Assembly: GCF_000764495.1 (NCBI RefSeq)
Contig: NZ_JRLB01000038.1
Coordinates: 22,716-86,715 of the forward strand
Length of the DNA stretch: 64,000 nucleotides
From: Nitrincola sp. A-D6
GTDB taxonomy: Bacteria > Pseudomonadota > Gammaproteobacteria > Pseudomonadales > Balneatricaceae
Direction of reading: 5' to 3'
The position numbers and the translations under genes are program-made. This document shows positions 47,782-59,840 of this stretch, piece by piece. Within the stretch, counting starts at the first letter, position 1, and each line of letters opens with the position of its first letter. Below the pieces are notes generated by a model, which worked only from the letters and a program-made list of their open reading frames with translations, did not search any database and had not been told where the DNA came from.

Positions 47782-50700
47782 AGTCGCTTATGATGATCCA
47801 GCCTTGCGCGGTCTACGAGCATGCCTGCTCTATCTCTTGGTCAGTGTGTTTTCTGTCAGTGTACATGCCGGCTTACTGACAGAGTGGCACCTGGATGAAT
47901 CAGCCTGGAACGGCTCTCCCAATGAAGTACTGGACAGCAGCGGCAATAGTCATCATGGACAAGCCATGAATGGGCTTACCAGTGCGGCAGGCAAGGTTTG
48001 TCAAGCTGGCTGGTTTCGAGGAGAAGGGTTTAACGCCGCACCGAACAATACCTGGTACACAGCCCGCTACTACATTCAGGCACCTCATGCGACTCAGTTA
48101 TCGCCCATGATTGAAGGGGCTAATGCTGAAATGAACCTGTCCGGCTGGATACGCCCGGATACTACCACGGATATGACGGTGCTGATGAAGGGAGGTGGCA
48201 GTAGCTCAAATGAATACCGTGTATTTATCGAGGGTGGCCGGCTAAAATTTACCCTTTGGAATCAATGGGGTGGTTCCGAGACAGGCACTATCAATCACAC
48301 GTTAAGTGCCGGGCAGTGGTATTTTTTCTCTTTCTCATCTGAGCGTCAGGGTAACAGTCAAAATGTACGCTTAGCCGGGCAGCTCTACAGCGAGCAATCT
48401 GACACACCACTGGCAACACTCAATACAGGTAACCTGTCGATTCCGCTAACGAATTTAGTATCAAGCGGTGACCTCTACATAGGTGCTATTCGCTGGGGTG
48501 CCGGTGAGCCTACAGGATATTTCAATGGTCTGATTGATGAGCTACGTATCCACAACCAACAACTAACAGCGTCAGAGCGCCTGGCACTGAAAAATGCCAC
48601 CCGTGATTGTGTGGTAACATCCACACTGATCGCTTCAGAAAACTTTGATAGCTATGCACCCGGAAGCTTGCAAGGCGGCAGTGCGGGCGAAGGCTGGGCA
48701 GGCACATGGCGGGCACACAGTAGTAGCCAGGCCGTGATTGATACCAGTCAACATTCGCTGGTTTACAACCAGGGGGGCCAGTGTATAGCCGGAGCCAATC
48801 GTGCACTGCAACTTAGTGGCACCACCAATAACGTTGCTAGTCGTAATCTCAGCCGGACAGTGGATGATGATGTGGTATACGTCAGTATGCTGGTACGCTT
48901 CACCGGCACCCAGGCAAACAATAAATTTTTTGCGCTCTGGTTTCAGAACCCCACCTATCAGAACCACCCTAATATCGGCATCAAGATGAACCGGGGTAAT
49001 GGCAGTGGGCTGGAAGATTTCTTTGTGCGTACGACAAATCAGAATGAAACCTATCACACGGATCTGGTTTCCGGTCAGACCTACTTTCTGGTGGGCCGTC
49101 TGAGTAAATCTTCACCGGGTAGTGGTAATCCCTATAACCGCTTTGAACTCTGGGTGGACCCTGACAACCTGAATACACCCGGCTCACCCGATAGCGTAAC
49201 CCCGCTTAGCAACAGCAATATTTCATCCTTCGATGAAATAGGCTTTAGAACACACCAGGTTAGTTCATCTGATGAGCTACTTGTTGACAGCCTGAAACTG
49301 GGATTGAAATGGGAGGATGTTGTAACCCCGTCAAGCAACTGCCCTGACCAAGTGTTAACCTGCATGACCGACGACTTTTCCAGAGAGTTGCTGGGTAGTG
49401 GCTGGTCGGTGACGCATCAAAGCGGCAGCTTTGGCAACCCACGCATTGTGGATCAACGCCTGCGTATGACCAATGCTTCCGGCAATGTCGCCACAGCGGC
49501 TAGCTTGCAACGCTTGTTTCCTTCTGCAAATAACCTGATCACTGTTGAGTTTGACTTTTATGCTTATGGCGGCAATGGTGCCGATGGTATTGCTGTTGTT
49601 CTCTCAGATGCTGCGACCACCCCTGCACCTGGCGGCTATGGCGGCTCACTCGGTTATGCACAACGCAGCGGGGGAATAAACGGTTTTGCTGGAGGCTGGC
49701 TGGGCATAGGTCTGGATACCTATGGCAACTTTTCCAATCCATCAGAAGGCCGACAAGGTGGGCCAGGACGTCGACAAAACAGCGTTTCTTTACGCGGTTC
49801 AGGTGCAGCCAGTAGTGGTTATCAATATATTCAGGGTACTGACACACTGTCCCCGATTGTGCGTAATACATCCGGCCATCGTTATCGCATTACTGTAGAC
49901 AGCCGTATTGACGATGAATCCTGGGTTACTATTGAGCGCGATACAGGCTCAGGGTATGAAAATTTGATCGGCCCTGTCGATGTGCTGAGCAGTGCCGGGC
50001 AAGCACAGGTACCTGAGAATCTGTTGTTAACTCTGACCGGTTCGACCGGGGGTTCAAATGATAATCACGAAATTGATAATCTGGAAGTCTGTGGCTTGCG
50101 TATGGAGCCACTTGAAGCAGATATCCACCATTTCCGCCTGCTTCATAGTGGCAGTGGCCTGACCTGCGCCGCCGAACCTGTACAGGTCATCGCCTGCGCC
50201 TCAGACAATTGTAGTTCGCGTTTTACCGGTACGGCATCCGTTACCCTATCGCCTAACTCGTCCGGTACGATTCGCTGGTTGATGGAAATCAGCAATACCT
50301 GGATAACGGAGAAGCCACCTTTCAATTGCGTCGCAATACCCCAGGGAATGTAACCTTGGGCATTGCTGCCAGTTCTCCCAGTGCCTCCAATGTCACACGT
50401 TGCTTTAGTAATGGCACTGAGGGCAGCTGCAGTATCAACTTTGCAGAAAGTGGCTTTATTTTTGATTTACCTGACCTGCTCGCTGACAAACCGGATGCTT
50501 TTACTCTGAGTGCACGCCGTGCTGATGAAAATAATCCTGATACCTGTGCACCCGCCTTCACAGGTGAGCGCAGTATTAATTTCCGTAGCAGCTATACCAA
50601 TCCTGGCAGTGGTACGCAATCTGTCTATCTGAATGGCCAGGCCATCAGTAACACGACCAGTTGGACTTCGTTATTACTGACATTTGATGAACAAGCCAAT

Positions 50701-52106
50701 GCGCAAGTGGACATCCGCTACCCGGATGCTGGCCTAAAACAACTGGATGCGGCATTTACAGGCACATCCGGCAGTGACGAGCAAGGGTTGTCCCTGACAG
50801 GAAGTGATAGTTTCAGCAGTGCTCCCGCCGGTTTGTGTATCGAATCGACGGCGAATAATGCTGCTTGTGCCAGCGAAGATGCCAACTGCTCCGTATTTAC
50901 ACAGGCCGGTGAAGACTTTCCTATGCGGGTACGTGGCGTCGTCTGGACCGCTGATGACGATCCCCAGTTATGCGACAATACCACCACGCCCAACTATCGC
51001 CAGAGCAACATCACCCTGTCTTCATCGCTGGTTGCTCCCAGCGATGGCCGCAATGCTGAACTCTCACTCAGCCAGATTAATATCACCGAGAGCGGCGTGC
51101 AAAGCGAAGCGGTGAACCTTTCCGAAGTTGGCGTATTTCAGTTACTGGCGGTTCCCCAGGCTAATAGCTATTTTGGCAGAACAGTCGTTGCCGGGTTATC
51201 CGACCCGATTGGGCGCTTTATCCCCAGTCACTTTAACCTGCATTATCAGCTGGATGCAGCTTGTAGGCCAGGCAGCAGCGATGCGTTTACCTATACGGGT
51301 TACCAGTCAGCAAGCAGTATCCAGAACCCAGGGCAGCCGTTTCAGATAACCGGACATATCCTGGCACTGAATCAGCAAGAGCAGCCCACCTACAATTACC
51401 GCCAGGACTTTGCCAAACTCACCAGTGCGGACCTTGCCGGTACCGCCTTGCTGGCACCCGATGGTATAGCTGAGGGGCAATTTAACAGCTGGGCACCAAC
51501 CTCCAGGCATTTACCCAGGGGCGCGGTGACTTCAGCATCAACACGGATTATCTGGCCCATCAGCGTCCACATTCGCCCTTGTTAATCTACCCCAACCTGA
51601 CTGCCACAGACAGTGATGCTGTCAGTGGCTCAGAAGGTGACCCTGCAGCAGCAGGGCGCTTTATCAGTGGGCGCATGGTGATAGAATCAGGCCATGCATT
51701 CTTAGAAACTGACCCGATAAATTTAACACTTGATGCGCAAATGTATGATGGCAACCGCTGGACCACACATTCAGCTGATCAATGCACCAGCGTCAGCGCT
51801 TTTCGAATGGATAACGATCAGGAGGAGAATCAATCCAGCAGTATTCGGATCGGTGAAGGAACAACCAGCCTACCTGCAAACCCTTATGAAACGTTCGATG
51901 CAGGACAGCACAGTTTAACGCTCAGTGCACCAGGCGAGGGTAATAGTGGCTTCACCAACCTGACCCCCTTATTGAACGATCAGCCTTGGTTACGTCATGA
52001 CTGGACAGGTAATGCTCAATACACCGACAATCCATCCGGACGCGCCGCCTGGGGCCTGTATCGTGGTAATCCAAATATTATTTATATGCGTGAGATCTGG
52101 CGGTAA
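47778..52106 (+). CDS. mshQ: MshQ, giant multi-lectin-domain surface protein (three frameshifts in the assembly)
   Basis: About 1,443 residues after correction; it has a signal peptide (about 1-31: MKSLMMIQPLRG then LYLLVSVFSVSVHA). A LamG-like domain follows (about 34-274), then a second concanavalin-like segment (about 287-517) and an L-type lectin-like domain (about 524-774: GADGIAVVL, GGSLGYA, LGIGLDTYGNF). The C-terminal half is the DUF6701 region that defines MshQ. Frame breaks lie near 47800-47805 (GCC run), 50255-50300 (CCGG run) and 51505-51510 (AGG run); each needs one added C or G. The ATG overlaps the mshP stop. Probably a tip adhesin; the ligand is unknown. The 3' end overlaps the convergent CheW gene by 25 bases. 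Confidence 0.85.
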
Positions 52107-52488
52107 CACTGCTCAAGCAGGTCCACATCCAGTAGCGCAACCAAGCGCTGCTGGTGAAAACCCAGCGCCTTCAAGGGTTCGAAGTTGCTGCGCTGTGCCA
52201 GGAGGCTGGGCAGAGGGTAAATTTCAGCAGGCTCCAGTTCAATCAAGTCTGCGCCTACGTTTAAGCCCAGCAACCAGTCTGCACTATGCCCTGTTATCCT
52301 TAGCCATTGGGTCACTGCTGGATCCTGCCGCAAGGCTTCACTTGAAACTTGCGGCGTGTAGAGCACCGAGAAAGGGACCACTGAAGATACCTGATGATCT
52401 ACCAGACCGCGTCCGGCAACACGAATGGCCTCCAGCCAAATGTCACTGATCCATGTGTAAACACAACAACCGGCAGTGGTGAACTCAC
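52082..52488 (-). CDS. Second CheW-like coupling protein, WspB/WspD-like (one frameshift in the assembly)
   Basis: A CheW-fold protein of 135 residues after correction, from GTG 52488, which overlaps the stop of the upstream CheW gene (GTGA). It begins VSSPLPVVVFTHGSVTFGLEA-like, with the last part restored by one G in the GG run near 52427-52435. It continues VAGRGLVDHQVSS and ends ALLDVDLL, the CheW closing strand. The upper half of the reading frame up to 52789 is the shadow of the first CheW. Wsp systems carry two CheW proteins (WspB and WspD), and this is the second. Confidence 0.75.
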
Positions 52489-53000
52489 CCCTGCCCTCCT
52501 TGCCAGGCGGCAAACACTTTATCCAGATCCAGCAGCGCAACTGCCCGCTGTTTGAACTGCAGTAATCCTGTGACATAGGGATTAAGATGCTCCGGCAGAC
52601 TTGCAGGGGGCGGCTGTATCTGACTCTCAGGGATATCAACCACATCCAGCAAGCAATCAACCCGAAGTCCACTGTGCATCTTCTTGCCTTTTGCCAGTAA
52701 AATAGCGCTATGCCTAGTCTTATCGTCCTGATCTTTAAGCTGCAACAAGGTATGCAGGCGTATGACCGATTCAATATCGCCTCTGACATTCATGACGCCC
52801 TCGACGGCTGACGGCATACCAGGTACAAAATAGACTGGCTCGTTACCAGGTAGTACTTCCCGCACCAATTCACCGAGGAAGGCAAAATCACGATCACCAA
52901 GACTGAATATAACCAGTTTAACCACTGGCTCATCAACATCGACAATGTCCTCTTCAGGAGCCTGTCGAGCGGCTAAAATAGTTTCCAGCGTTTCAGTCAT
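52485..53000 (-). CDS. cheW: CheW-like coupling protein
   Basis: A 171-residue CheW protein (start ATG 53000). After an acidic N-terminal tail, the fold begins KLVIFSLGDRDFAFLGELVREVL, then GVMNVRGDIESVIRLHTLL and VDCLLDVVDI. It ends LLQFKQRAVALLDLDKVFA. It links the receptors to the CheA kinase. It overlaps the cyclase gene by 8 bases and the second CheW by 4 bases. Confidence 0.9.
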   Translation of the reverse strand: MTETLETILAARQAPEEDIVDVDEPVVKLVIFSLGDRDFAFLGELVREVLPGNEPVYFVPGMPSAVEGVMNVRGDIESVIRLHTLLQLKDQDDKTRHSAILLAKGKKMHSGLRVDCLLDVVDIPESQIQPPPASLPEHLNPYVTGLLQFKQRAVALLDLDKVFAAWQGGQG

Positions 53001-54692
53001 TTTTTTGCCTGCCAATTACAACCTGATTGCGTCCTTGGTGCTTGGCCTGGTAGAGCGCCCGGTCTGCCGCCATACGCAAAGCATCAACCTGGGTGTAATC
53101 CGGATAACAGCTAAGCCCTGCGCTGAAGGTACAGCTAAAGCGCGCCTTGCCCGCCGTAAAGGCTATATTGGAGAAATCTTCACGCAGCTGATTGACCAGT
53201 TTTTCGGCATACACCACGGTGACATTTTTCAGCAATAAGGCGAACTCTTCTCCCCCATAACGTCCGATAATATCTGAACTTCGAAGACGGTGTTTGAGTA
53301 TACGTGCCAGGCAACCAGTACCTGGTCCCCAGCCATATGACCATGCAAATCATTAACATCTTTAAAATTATCCAGATCCAGCATCACTAAAATCAGATTT
53401 TCCTGCTGACGAACAGCTTGTGCCAGGCTGGTATGCAACATTTCGGTGGTAGTGGTGTGATTGTAGAGGCCCGTCAAACTATCCAGTGACATTAACGCAC
53501 GTAAAGTACGCATGCGCTCCGCCCGCAACACAACAGCCGAGACCAGCTCTTCCGGAACAACTGGCTTGGTGATGAAGCCCTCAACCCCTACCTGCATCGC
53601 CGAAAACTGTTTTTTCCGGTTGGTTTCATTGGACAAGTAAATGATAGGTAAACTGATGTACTCCGGCAACTGACGAATAATCGCAGCCAGTTCCACACCG
53701 GTACAGCGTGGCATATACATATCTACCAACACCAAATCCGGATTGAACTGACGCAGCAGATCGAGAATTCCCGACGGGTCATGCAACTGCTTCACTTGCA
53801 TGCCCGCTTCCTGAAGTATCAGGCTATGGTAAGCCGCAACTTCCGGCTCATCATCGACAACCAGGATACGCAGCTGTTCTTCGCGTTTTTCACTTAGCAG
53901 CAGCTCATCCAGCTTGGCAGCCAGATCCAGTGCCTGTGCTGGTTTAGTGAAATAGGCACGGCAACCGGCCTGTACAGCCCCCAGACGCGCTTCAAAATCA
54001 CCATAGCCAGACAACACAATCGATGGTAAGGCTTCACCAATAATAACGGACAAGCGTGCCAGTTCGTCTGTACCTGCCGTACTGCCGTTAGGAAAATACA
54101 CATCCATGATTACGGCATCCGGACGACGCCTTAACACGGCGTCATGAAAGCTCTGCGTATCCATAAAGTATTCAATTTCATAGCCGAAGCAATGCAACTG
54201 ATAGCCTAGCTGACTCACCTGTACCGGTTCATCATCACAGATATAGATCAAGGCCTTGCGATCGCCGTCAACGCCGCCGTGCTTGCCTTGCTCCATTTCA
54301 AAGAAGGGTGCAGGCTGAGCATGGCTAGACGCTTCACCACTATTTTGCTGAAGCAGCTGAAGCTGCTGCTTCATTTCACTCAACAGCGGGCCCAGTGGTA
54401 AGAGCTTGGTAGCGGAAACCTCGCTCTCCGGCAGGTCGATTAATTCCAGCAGCAACGTTTCACCCTTACCGGCAATATCGGCCAGCCCGGTAAAACCAAA
54501 GGAGCTGGCCGTACCCTTAATGCTGTGGAAGAACCTATGTAGCTCAACAGCAAGCCTTATTTGAGCCTGCCAGTCTGATGACAGTAGCAAATACTGTTGC
54601 TGCGCATTGTCCAGACGAGCAGGCATCTGGCTAAGAAAGCTCATTCTCAACCGGGTAATTTTTTCCTGCAACGTTGGCTGTTTTACATCCAT
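52993..54692 (-). CDS. Hpt-REC-REC-GGDEF diguanylate cyclase, output of the chemosensory operon (one frameshift in the assembly)
   Basis: Makes c-di-GMP from two GTP. Domains in order over 566 corrected residues: Hpt (about 10-115, HSIKGTASSFGF), REC1 (about 148-265, CDDE, D in VIMDVYFP, KPA), REC2 (about 274-395, VDDE, D in LVDMYMP, KPV) and GGDEF (about 400-562). The active site reads GGEEF and an RSSD inhibitory site lies five residues before it, so activity and product inhibition are expected. The frame breaks near 53305-53312 (GCC run); one added C gives VALARILKHRL and reaches GGEEF. It replaces the simple REC-GGDEF WspR of Pseudomonas. Confidence 0.9.
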
Positions 54693-54720
54693 CAGGATTT
54701 ACTCCGTCAACTTAAGCGGT

Positions 54721-55083
54721 TTAACTTTGTCTGGCCAAGGCTTGTGTCACGGCGATGGGTAAGCTTTGTTCCAGATTAAAATCTTTCTGTATACAGGCAT
54801 CCAGTCCCGGCTCCTTCGCACACAGGTGAGCCGGATCATCACCGGTGAGCAGTATAAAAGGCTGTGTCTGCCCCTGTTCCTTAAGATCACGATACAAGTC
54901 GATACCACTGATCAAGGGCATATTCATATCACTGACAATCAGTGCAATCTGCGGATGGGCATTCAGCTGCTCAACGGCTTCCACTGCATTAGCGGCCTGC
55001 ACCACCTGATATCCCTGATCTTCAAGCACCGCCGTCGTCATTTCACCCGCCAGTGCATCATCATCCACTACCAGTATTTGCAT
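54721..55083 (-). CDS. Stand-alone receiver (REC) protein
   Basis: A 120-residue single-domain response regulator: VVDDDALAG, phospho-Asp in IVSDMNMPLISG, Thr in LLTGDDPA and Lys in IQKDF. It sits between cheA-REC and the cyclase and has no output domain, so it could act as a CheY-like shuttle, a phosphate sink, or a carrier to the Hpt domain of the cyclase. Canonical wsp operons have no such gene. Confidence 0.85.
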   Translation of the reverse strand: MQILVVDDDALAGEMTTAVLEDQGYQVVQAANAVEAVEQLNAHPQIALIVSDMNMPLISGIDLYRDLKEQGQTQPFILLTGDDPAHLCAKEPGLDACIQKDFNLEQSLPIAVTQALARQS

Positions 55084-55125
55084 TGTGTTTATCCCGTATA
55101 ATCTGACTTTAGTCCAATAAAACTC

Positions 55126-57255
55126 TCAGGTATCCACCAAACTACTCTGATCGAAGCTTCCTTTGACAATATAAGCATCAGCACCGACCTGGATACCCCG
55201 GCGACGATCACTTTCCTTCTCTCTGGAGGTAATGATAATAATCGGCTTATGCTGATAACGCGCATCCTGACGCAGCTTGGCTGTCAGGGTAAAGCCATCC
55301 ATCACTGGCATTTCAACATCGGTGAGTACCGCATCAAAATCTTCCGCCAGAGCTTTATCCAAACCATCCTGGCCATTCTCAGCCAAGGTGACCTGATACC
55401 CCCAGGCTTCCAGCACATCCCGTTCAATTTCACGGGTATTCAGGGAGTCATCTACCACCAGGATACGCTGACGCAGTTTCTCCCGTCCTGACTCCGCTTT
55501 CCCCCTGTCCGGCATGAAGCTTCTTGAACGCTTGGACAAGGTCATTAAATGGGGAACATGCAACAGACTAACCAGGTGATTATGTCCGGTAGTGACCATA
55601 CCGGAGATCAGCGAGTTATTACGCAGGTGTGGTGGTAGCTGTTTAATCACCAGATCCCGTTCATCAATCAGTTCATCAATTTCCAGCGCCAGCTTTTCAT
55701 GGTGCAAGCGGGTGATCAGCAGCAACACATCCGGTTCAGCGCGCGCCGGGTGCTTTGAAGTTACCGGCATGGGCGGTAAATCCATCAACTCTGACAACTT
55801 CATCACCGGCACAAACTCATTACGTACTATCACCGCATTACGGTCTGCCACCTCGACCATTTTGCTACGCGGCACACTAACCAGCTCAGCCACATACTGC
55901 GCAGTAAAGCCCAACAACTGTCCGGAAACCCGCACCAATAAAACACGCATCATTGCCAAGGATAAGGGTAAGCGTAGCGTAAATCGAGCCCCCTCTCCAG
56001 CCCGGCTCTCAATGCTGATAGCTCCCTGAAGATTATCGATAACCGTTCGCTTAACCACATCCATTCCCACGCCGCGGCCAGACAGATCGGTAATCATTGC
56101 ACTGGTAGAGAAGCCCGGCAAGAAAATAAGATCCCTCACCTCCTGTTCGGTAAGACTTTCCAATGCGTCAGCTGTAATTAGCTGTTTGCTCAGTGCTTTA
56201 TTGCGAATGGCGTCCAGGTCCACGCCGGCACCATCATCGATGATCTCAATCACCACCCAGCCACCATCCTGAGAGGCCTTAAGTTGCAGCAGCCCTTGTT
56301 CAGGCTTGCCTGCGGCCAGTCTGGCTTGTGCTGTTTCTATACCATGATCAAGGGCATTGCGCAGTAAATGAATAACCGGGTCAGCCAATTGATCAATCAT
56401 CTGCCGATCCAGTTCAATATCGGCACCCTGTACCCGACACTCAACCTGTTTGCCCAGGGAACGCGCCAGGTCTCTGACCAGACGCGTGGCCGGCTCAAAT
56501 ACGATAGACAAAGGCAGCATACGCATCTGTAAGCCGATATCATGCAGATCCTGCATCAACAGCTCCTGCAACTGAATCCGGTCTTTCAGGGTTCTGGAGA
56601 ACTGCTGCAACCCGGAGGCCAGCTCCGCATCTTCTTTTTTCTGCGCCTGCAACTCAAGCTGTTGCGCGATGCGCGTCATTTCACGTAAGCCCGCATGGCT
56701 GGACACCACTTCACCCATCAACTTGATTAACTCTTCGAGCTTACTCAAGCGGATACGTACAGTTTCAGATGTTCTTAGTGCGGCTGGTACCAAAGTGTCA
56801 GCGCTATCCGCTGGCGAGGGCATCTCTGGCTCAACATCGGTGGTTACAGCCGTTTTAGTTGCGCCTTGAGCGGCTGCAGTCAATGCCGTACACAGCGCCG
56901 CATCGGCTGGACTCAGACGGTCAGCATCCAGCGTATCTGAAAGAGTGGCAATATAATCAGATAACTGATCGACTCCCTGATATAGCAAGCCCAGGTTATC
57001 TGAGTCCACATGGACCTGCCCTTCACGCAGGGCACTGAGCAGGTCTTCCAGACTATGGGCCGTTTCCGTAATAGGAAAAAGCTTCAACATACGTGAAGAC
57101 CCCTTCAGGGTATGTGCCGAACGGAACAAACTATTGATCTGTTCGGCGTTCACTTCCCCCTTCTCAAGATCTGCAAGCCCTTCGGCCATCTGACTCAAGT
57201 GGTCCTGAGCTTCTTCAATAAAACGCAGTAGAAATTTTTTAATATCCAATGCCAT
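55126..57255 (-). CDS. CheA-REC hybrid histidine kinase (WspE-like)
   Basis: A 709-residue kinase. P1/Hpt (about 1-105) has HTLKGSSRMLKL with the phospho-His, the dimerisation and HATPase domains follow (about 165-430; N-box LLRNALDHGIE, DDGAGVD, LSGRGVGMDVVK), then a CheW-like P5 (about 435-570) and a C-terminal receiver (about 585-709; D in LTDVEMPVMDG, IITSREK). The fused receiver and absence of a P2 domain are the WspE layout. It should phosphorylate its own REC, the CheB and the REC/Hpt cyclase. Intact frame. Confidence 0.92.
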   Translation of the reverse strand: MALDIKKFLLRFIEEAQDHLSQMAEGLADLEKGEVNAEQINSLFRSAHTLKGSSRMLKLFPITETAHSLEDLLSALREGQVHVDSDNLGLLYQGVDQLSDYIATLSDTLDADRLSPADAALCTALTAAAQGATKTAVTTDVEPEMPSPADSADTLVPAALRTSETVRIRLSKLEELIKLMGEVVSSHAGLREMTRIAQQLELQAQKKEDAELASGLQQFSRTLKDRIQLQELLMQDLHDIGLQMRMLPLSIVFEPATRLVRDLARSLGKQVECRVQGADIELDRQMIDQLADPVIHLLRNALDHGIETAQARLAAGKPEQGLLQLKASQDGGWVVIEIIDDGAGVDLDAIRNKALSKQLITADALESLTEQEVRDLIFLPGFSTSAMITDLSGRGVGMDVVKRTVIDNLQGAISIESRAGEGARFTLRLPLSLAMMRVLLVRVSGQLLGFTAQYVAELVSVPRSKMVEVADRNAVIVRNEFVPVMKLSELMDLPPMPVTSKHPARAEPDVLLLITRLHHEKLALEIDELIDERDLVIKQLPPHLRNNSLISGMVTTGHNHLVSLLHVPHLMTLSKRSRSFMPDRGKAESGREKLRQRILVVDDSLNTREIERDVLEAWGYQVTLAENGQDGLDKALAEDFDAVLTDVEMPVMDGFTLTAKLRQDARYQHKPIIIITSREKESDRRRGIQVGADAYIVKGSFDQSSLVDT

Positions 57256-57258
57256 AAA

Positions 57259-58751
57259 TCAGCCTTCTCCCTTATCCGAAAGCTGTGAGTTCTGTCTTAA
57301 CTTCAGCAAATGTCGTTCGCTGAGAAACAGAATATCACCCCGTGGCAGAGGTAGCGGCACCCACAGCATACCATCGGCAGCATGCTGATCATCTGACAGA
57401 ATACGCCGAACTACCTGATAAGCTTTGATTGCCGCCGAGTCACGCTCCTGAGCCCGATAAGTTTCAGCCAGGTAATAATGAGCAGGCCAGCACTCCGGAC
57501 AGGTGTAGGTAACTTTTCTGAACCAGTCACAGGCTTCCTGAAGGCGTTGCTGCCACTTGGCATTCAAGCCCTTAAGTAATAGCCCATCAACAGACCAGGG
57601 ATCCTCATGAAGTACCTGATCCAGCAACCCCTCCGCTTCATAAAAGGCACGCTGATTGAGTAATAGCCAACTTTTTAACAACAGCACACCCACAGCCACG
57701 GGCTGACTCTGCAGGCTGAGATGTTTATCCAGTAACTCAGTGGCTTTTTCACGCTCCCCTTCCTGCACCAATTGGCGTATTTGATCCAGAGGTGGCAGGT
57801 TAAGTAGCGTGGATGTTGAAGTATTGGGCGTTGCTTGTGCCGCTGGCTGTGGATCGCCAGCCGGTACGTTGCCAGCTTGAGAAGCTGTGGTGCTCACTGA
57901 ATACAAAGAGGACCAGCTCATCGCCTGACTGGAGGCGGGGCGATAGGCTTCGCCCTTAATAAAATAATAATGCCCATGTTCTTCCACCAGCTCAAACACG
58001 CCCAGGTCATTACCCAGGGTTTCCGAACTGCCTAGCAACAGAATACCATTTTCATTTAAGACATCATAAAAGCGCTGGTGAATCATCTGACGCGTTTGCG
58101 GATCAAAATAGATAGAAACATTACGACAAAAAATCAGATCGTAGCCTTCAAGCCCTTGCGGCTGCAGTGGCGCTTTAAGGTTCAGCGGCAGAAAATTGAT
58201 GCTCTGACGTATCTCATCCACCAATTGGTAGTTGCGTTGCAACGGACGAAAGTAACGTTGCTGTAATTTGTCATCCATACTACGAAATGAAAAAGACGAA
58301 TAGATGCCCTGACGTGCTTTGGTTAATATCTGCCGATCCAGATCACCCGCATCTATCTGGAACAGCTGCCGCCGCTGTTCCCCGTAAACTGTATCCAGCG
58401 CCATGGCCAAGCTATAGGCTCTTCACCTGACGAGCATCCGGCACTCAGAATTCGCAGTGGACGACATGCTTGTCGGGCCAGCAAGCGAGGTACCAGCTGA
58501 TTTGTGAACAGCGCTATCTGATCCGGTTCACGAAAAAAGTAGGTTTCATTCACTGTCAGTGCACTGATCAACTGCTCAAACTCTTCAGGATTTTTTTCCA
58601 GCAAGCGAAAGTACTGCCGCAGATCCTGATACCCTAACCGTGTAGCAGCCAGATTCAGCGCCTTACTCAGACGATCCTCAGCAATACCCTCCAGCACCAG
58701 TCCACAGTGGTTATAAATCAGCTCTTTAAATGGAGCCAACTCCAGACTCAT
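57259..58751 (-). CDS. cheR: CheR methyltransferase with C-terminal TPR repeats, WspC-like (one frameshift in the assembly)
   Basis: A 497-residue protein after correction. The CheR domain (about 1-265) has ILSAGCSSGEEPYSLAM (restored by one C near 58415-58420), DLIFCRNVSIYFD and LGSSETLG. A Pro/Thr linker precedes about three TPR-like repeats (about 330-470). Fusion to TPRs marks the Wsp-type methyltransferase WspC. It methylates the two receptors of the operon. The start overlaps cheB by ATGA. Confidence 0.9.
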
Positions 58752-59829
58752 CGTACCCCCTGGCGGATCGCATGACAGTAATCAGCCGCATTTAAACTGA
58801 GAACATCCACTACTTCAGCGGCGAGCTGATCAAGGGGTAAAAGTTTCAGGATTCCACCGGTATTCACCGCCTCCTGATTCATGCCATAAATAACAGAACT
58901 GGCTTCATCCTGTGCCAGTGTGACACCGCCGGCATCACGAATAGCCAGCATCCCCGCGGCTCCATCACGCCCCATTCCCGTCAGAATCATACCAATCGCA
59001 TCAGCACCACAGTGTCTGGCAACCGAATTGAGCAGCTGATCACAGCTGGGGCGATAAATATCACCGGTACATCGGGATATGAGCGCAAGCCGATGTGCCG
59101 ACGTCAATGTCAGGTGCTGCTCAGAAGGAGACACATAAATTTGTCCCGGCTGCAGCAGTTCACCCTCCTGTGCCACTTTGACCGGCAAGGGGCACAGGCT
59201 ATTTAACCATTGAGCCATACCCTCGGCAAAGCCATCGCTAATGTGTTGGGCGATCAGAATAGGAGCAGGAAAGCCTAACGGAAATTTGGGTAATAAAACG
59301 GCCAGTGCCTGAGGCCCACCGGTCGAAGATGCAATGGCCACAACCCGGCGGTAACTGCGCAACAAAGGCTCGGGCATGGCCAAAGCTGTTTTTTCAAATG
59401 CAGCCGCCGGCTCAGATACCAGGCGCCGCCGTAGATACGTAATGACCGGCACCCCCGCCAGCAAGCGGATTTTTTCTACGAAGTCCGCCGCCTGTTCCGG
59501 TGTATAGTCAGGCTTGGGAATCACCTCCAATGCCCCTAGCTGCAAGGCTCATAGGCCTTTTCTGCATCTGACTCATTACTAACTACCAGAATCGGAACAG
59601 CTTTCTGATGCATGATTGTTGAAATCGCCCGCATGCCATCCATTACCGGCATATTCAGATCCATAGTGACAAGATCAGGGCGGAACAACTGCGTCATTTC
59701 GACCGCTTCCTGTCCATGGCGCGCCTCACCCACCACCTCAATATCGGTTTCCTCTTCAAGAATGGCACGCAACAGCCCACGCGCCAGGCTGCTGTCATCT
59801 GCAATCAGAACACGAATGGTCTTATGCAT
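58748..59829 (-). CDS. cheB: CheB methylesterase, WspF-like (one frameshift in the assembly)
   Basis: A 360-residue protein after correction: receiver (1-115; ADDSSLARG, D in VTMDLNMPVMDG) and methylesterase (about 165-355; Ser in ASSTGGPQAL, His in QHISDGF, Asp in GMGRDGA). Frame is restored by one G near 59541-59546 (GAGCC), giving KAYEALQLGALEVI. Start at ATG 59829; an ATG 6 bases upstream is too close to the AAGG site. Loss of WspF locks Wsp on in Pseudomonas, so this is the likely adaptation brake. Confidence 0.92.
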
Positions 59830-59840
59830 TATCATCAGCC

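Noticed and set aside
49539..49871. Antisense open frames within mshQ
   Set aside because: They arise from repetitive Gly/Ser codons of the sense gene and show no domain.
52489..52789. Upstream part of an open frame continuous with the second CheW (start at 52789)
   Set aside because: It lies in another frame over the clear first CheW gene and has no family pattern; the real second CheW starts at GTG 52488 after frame correction.
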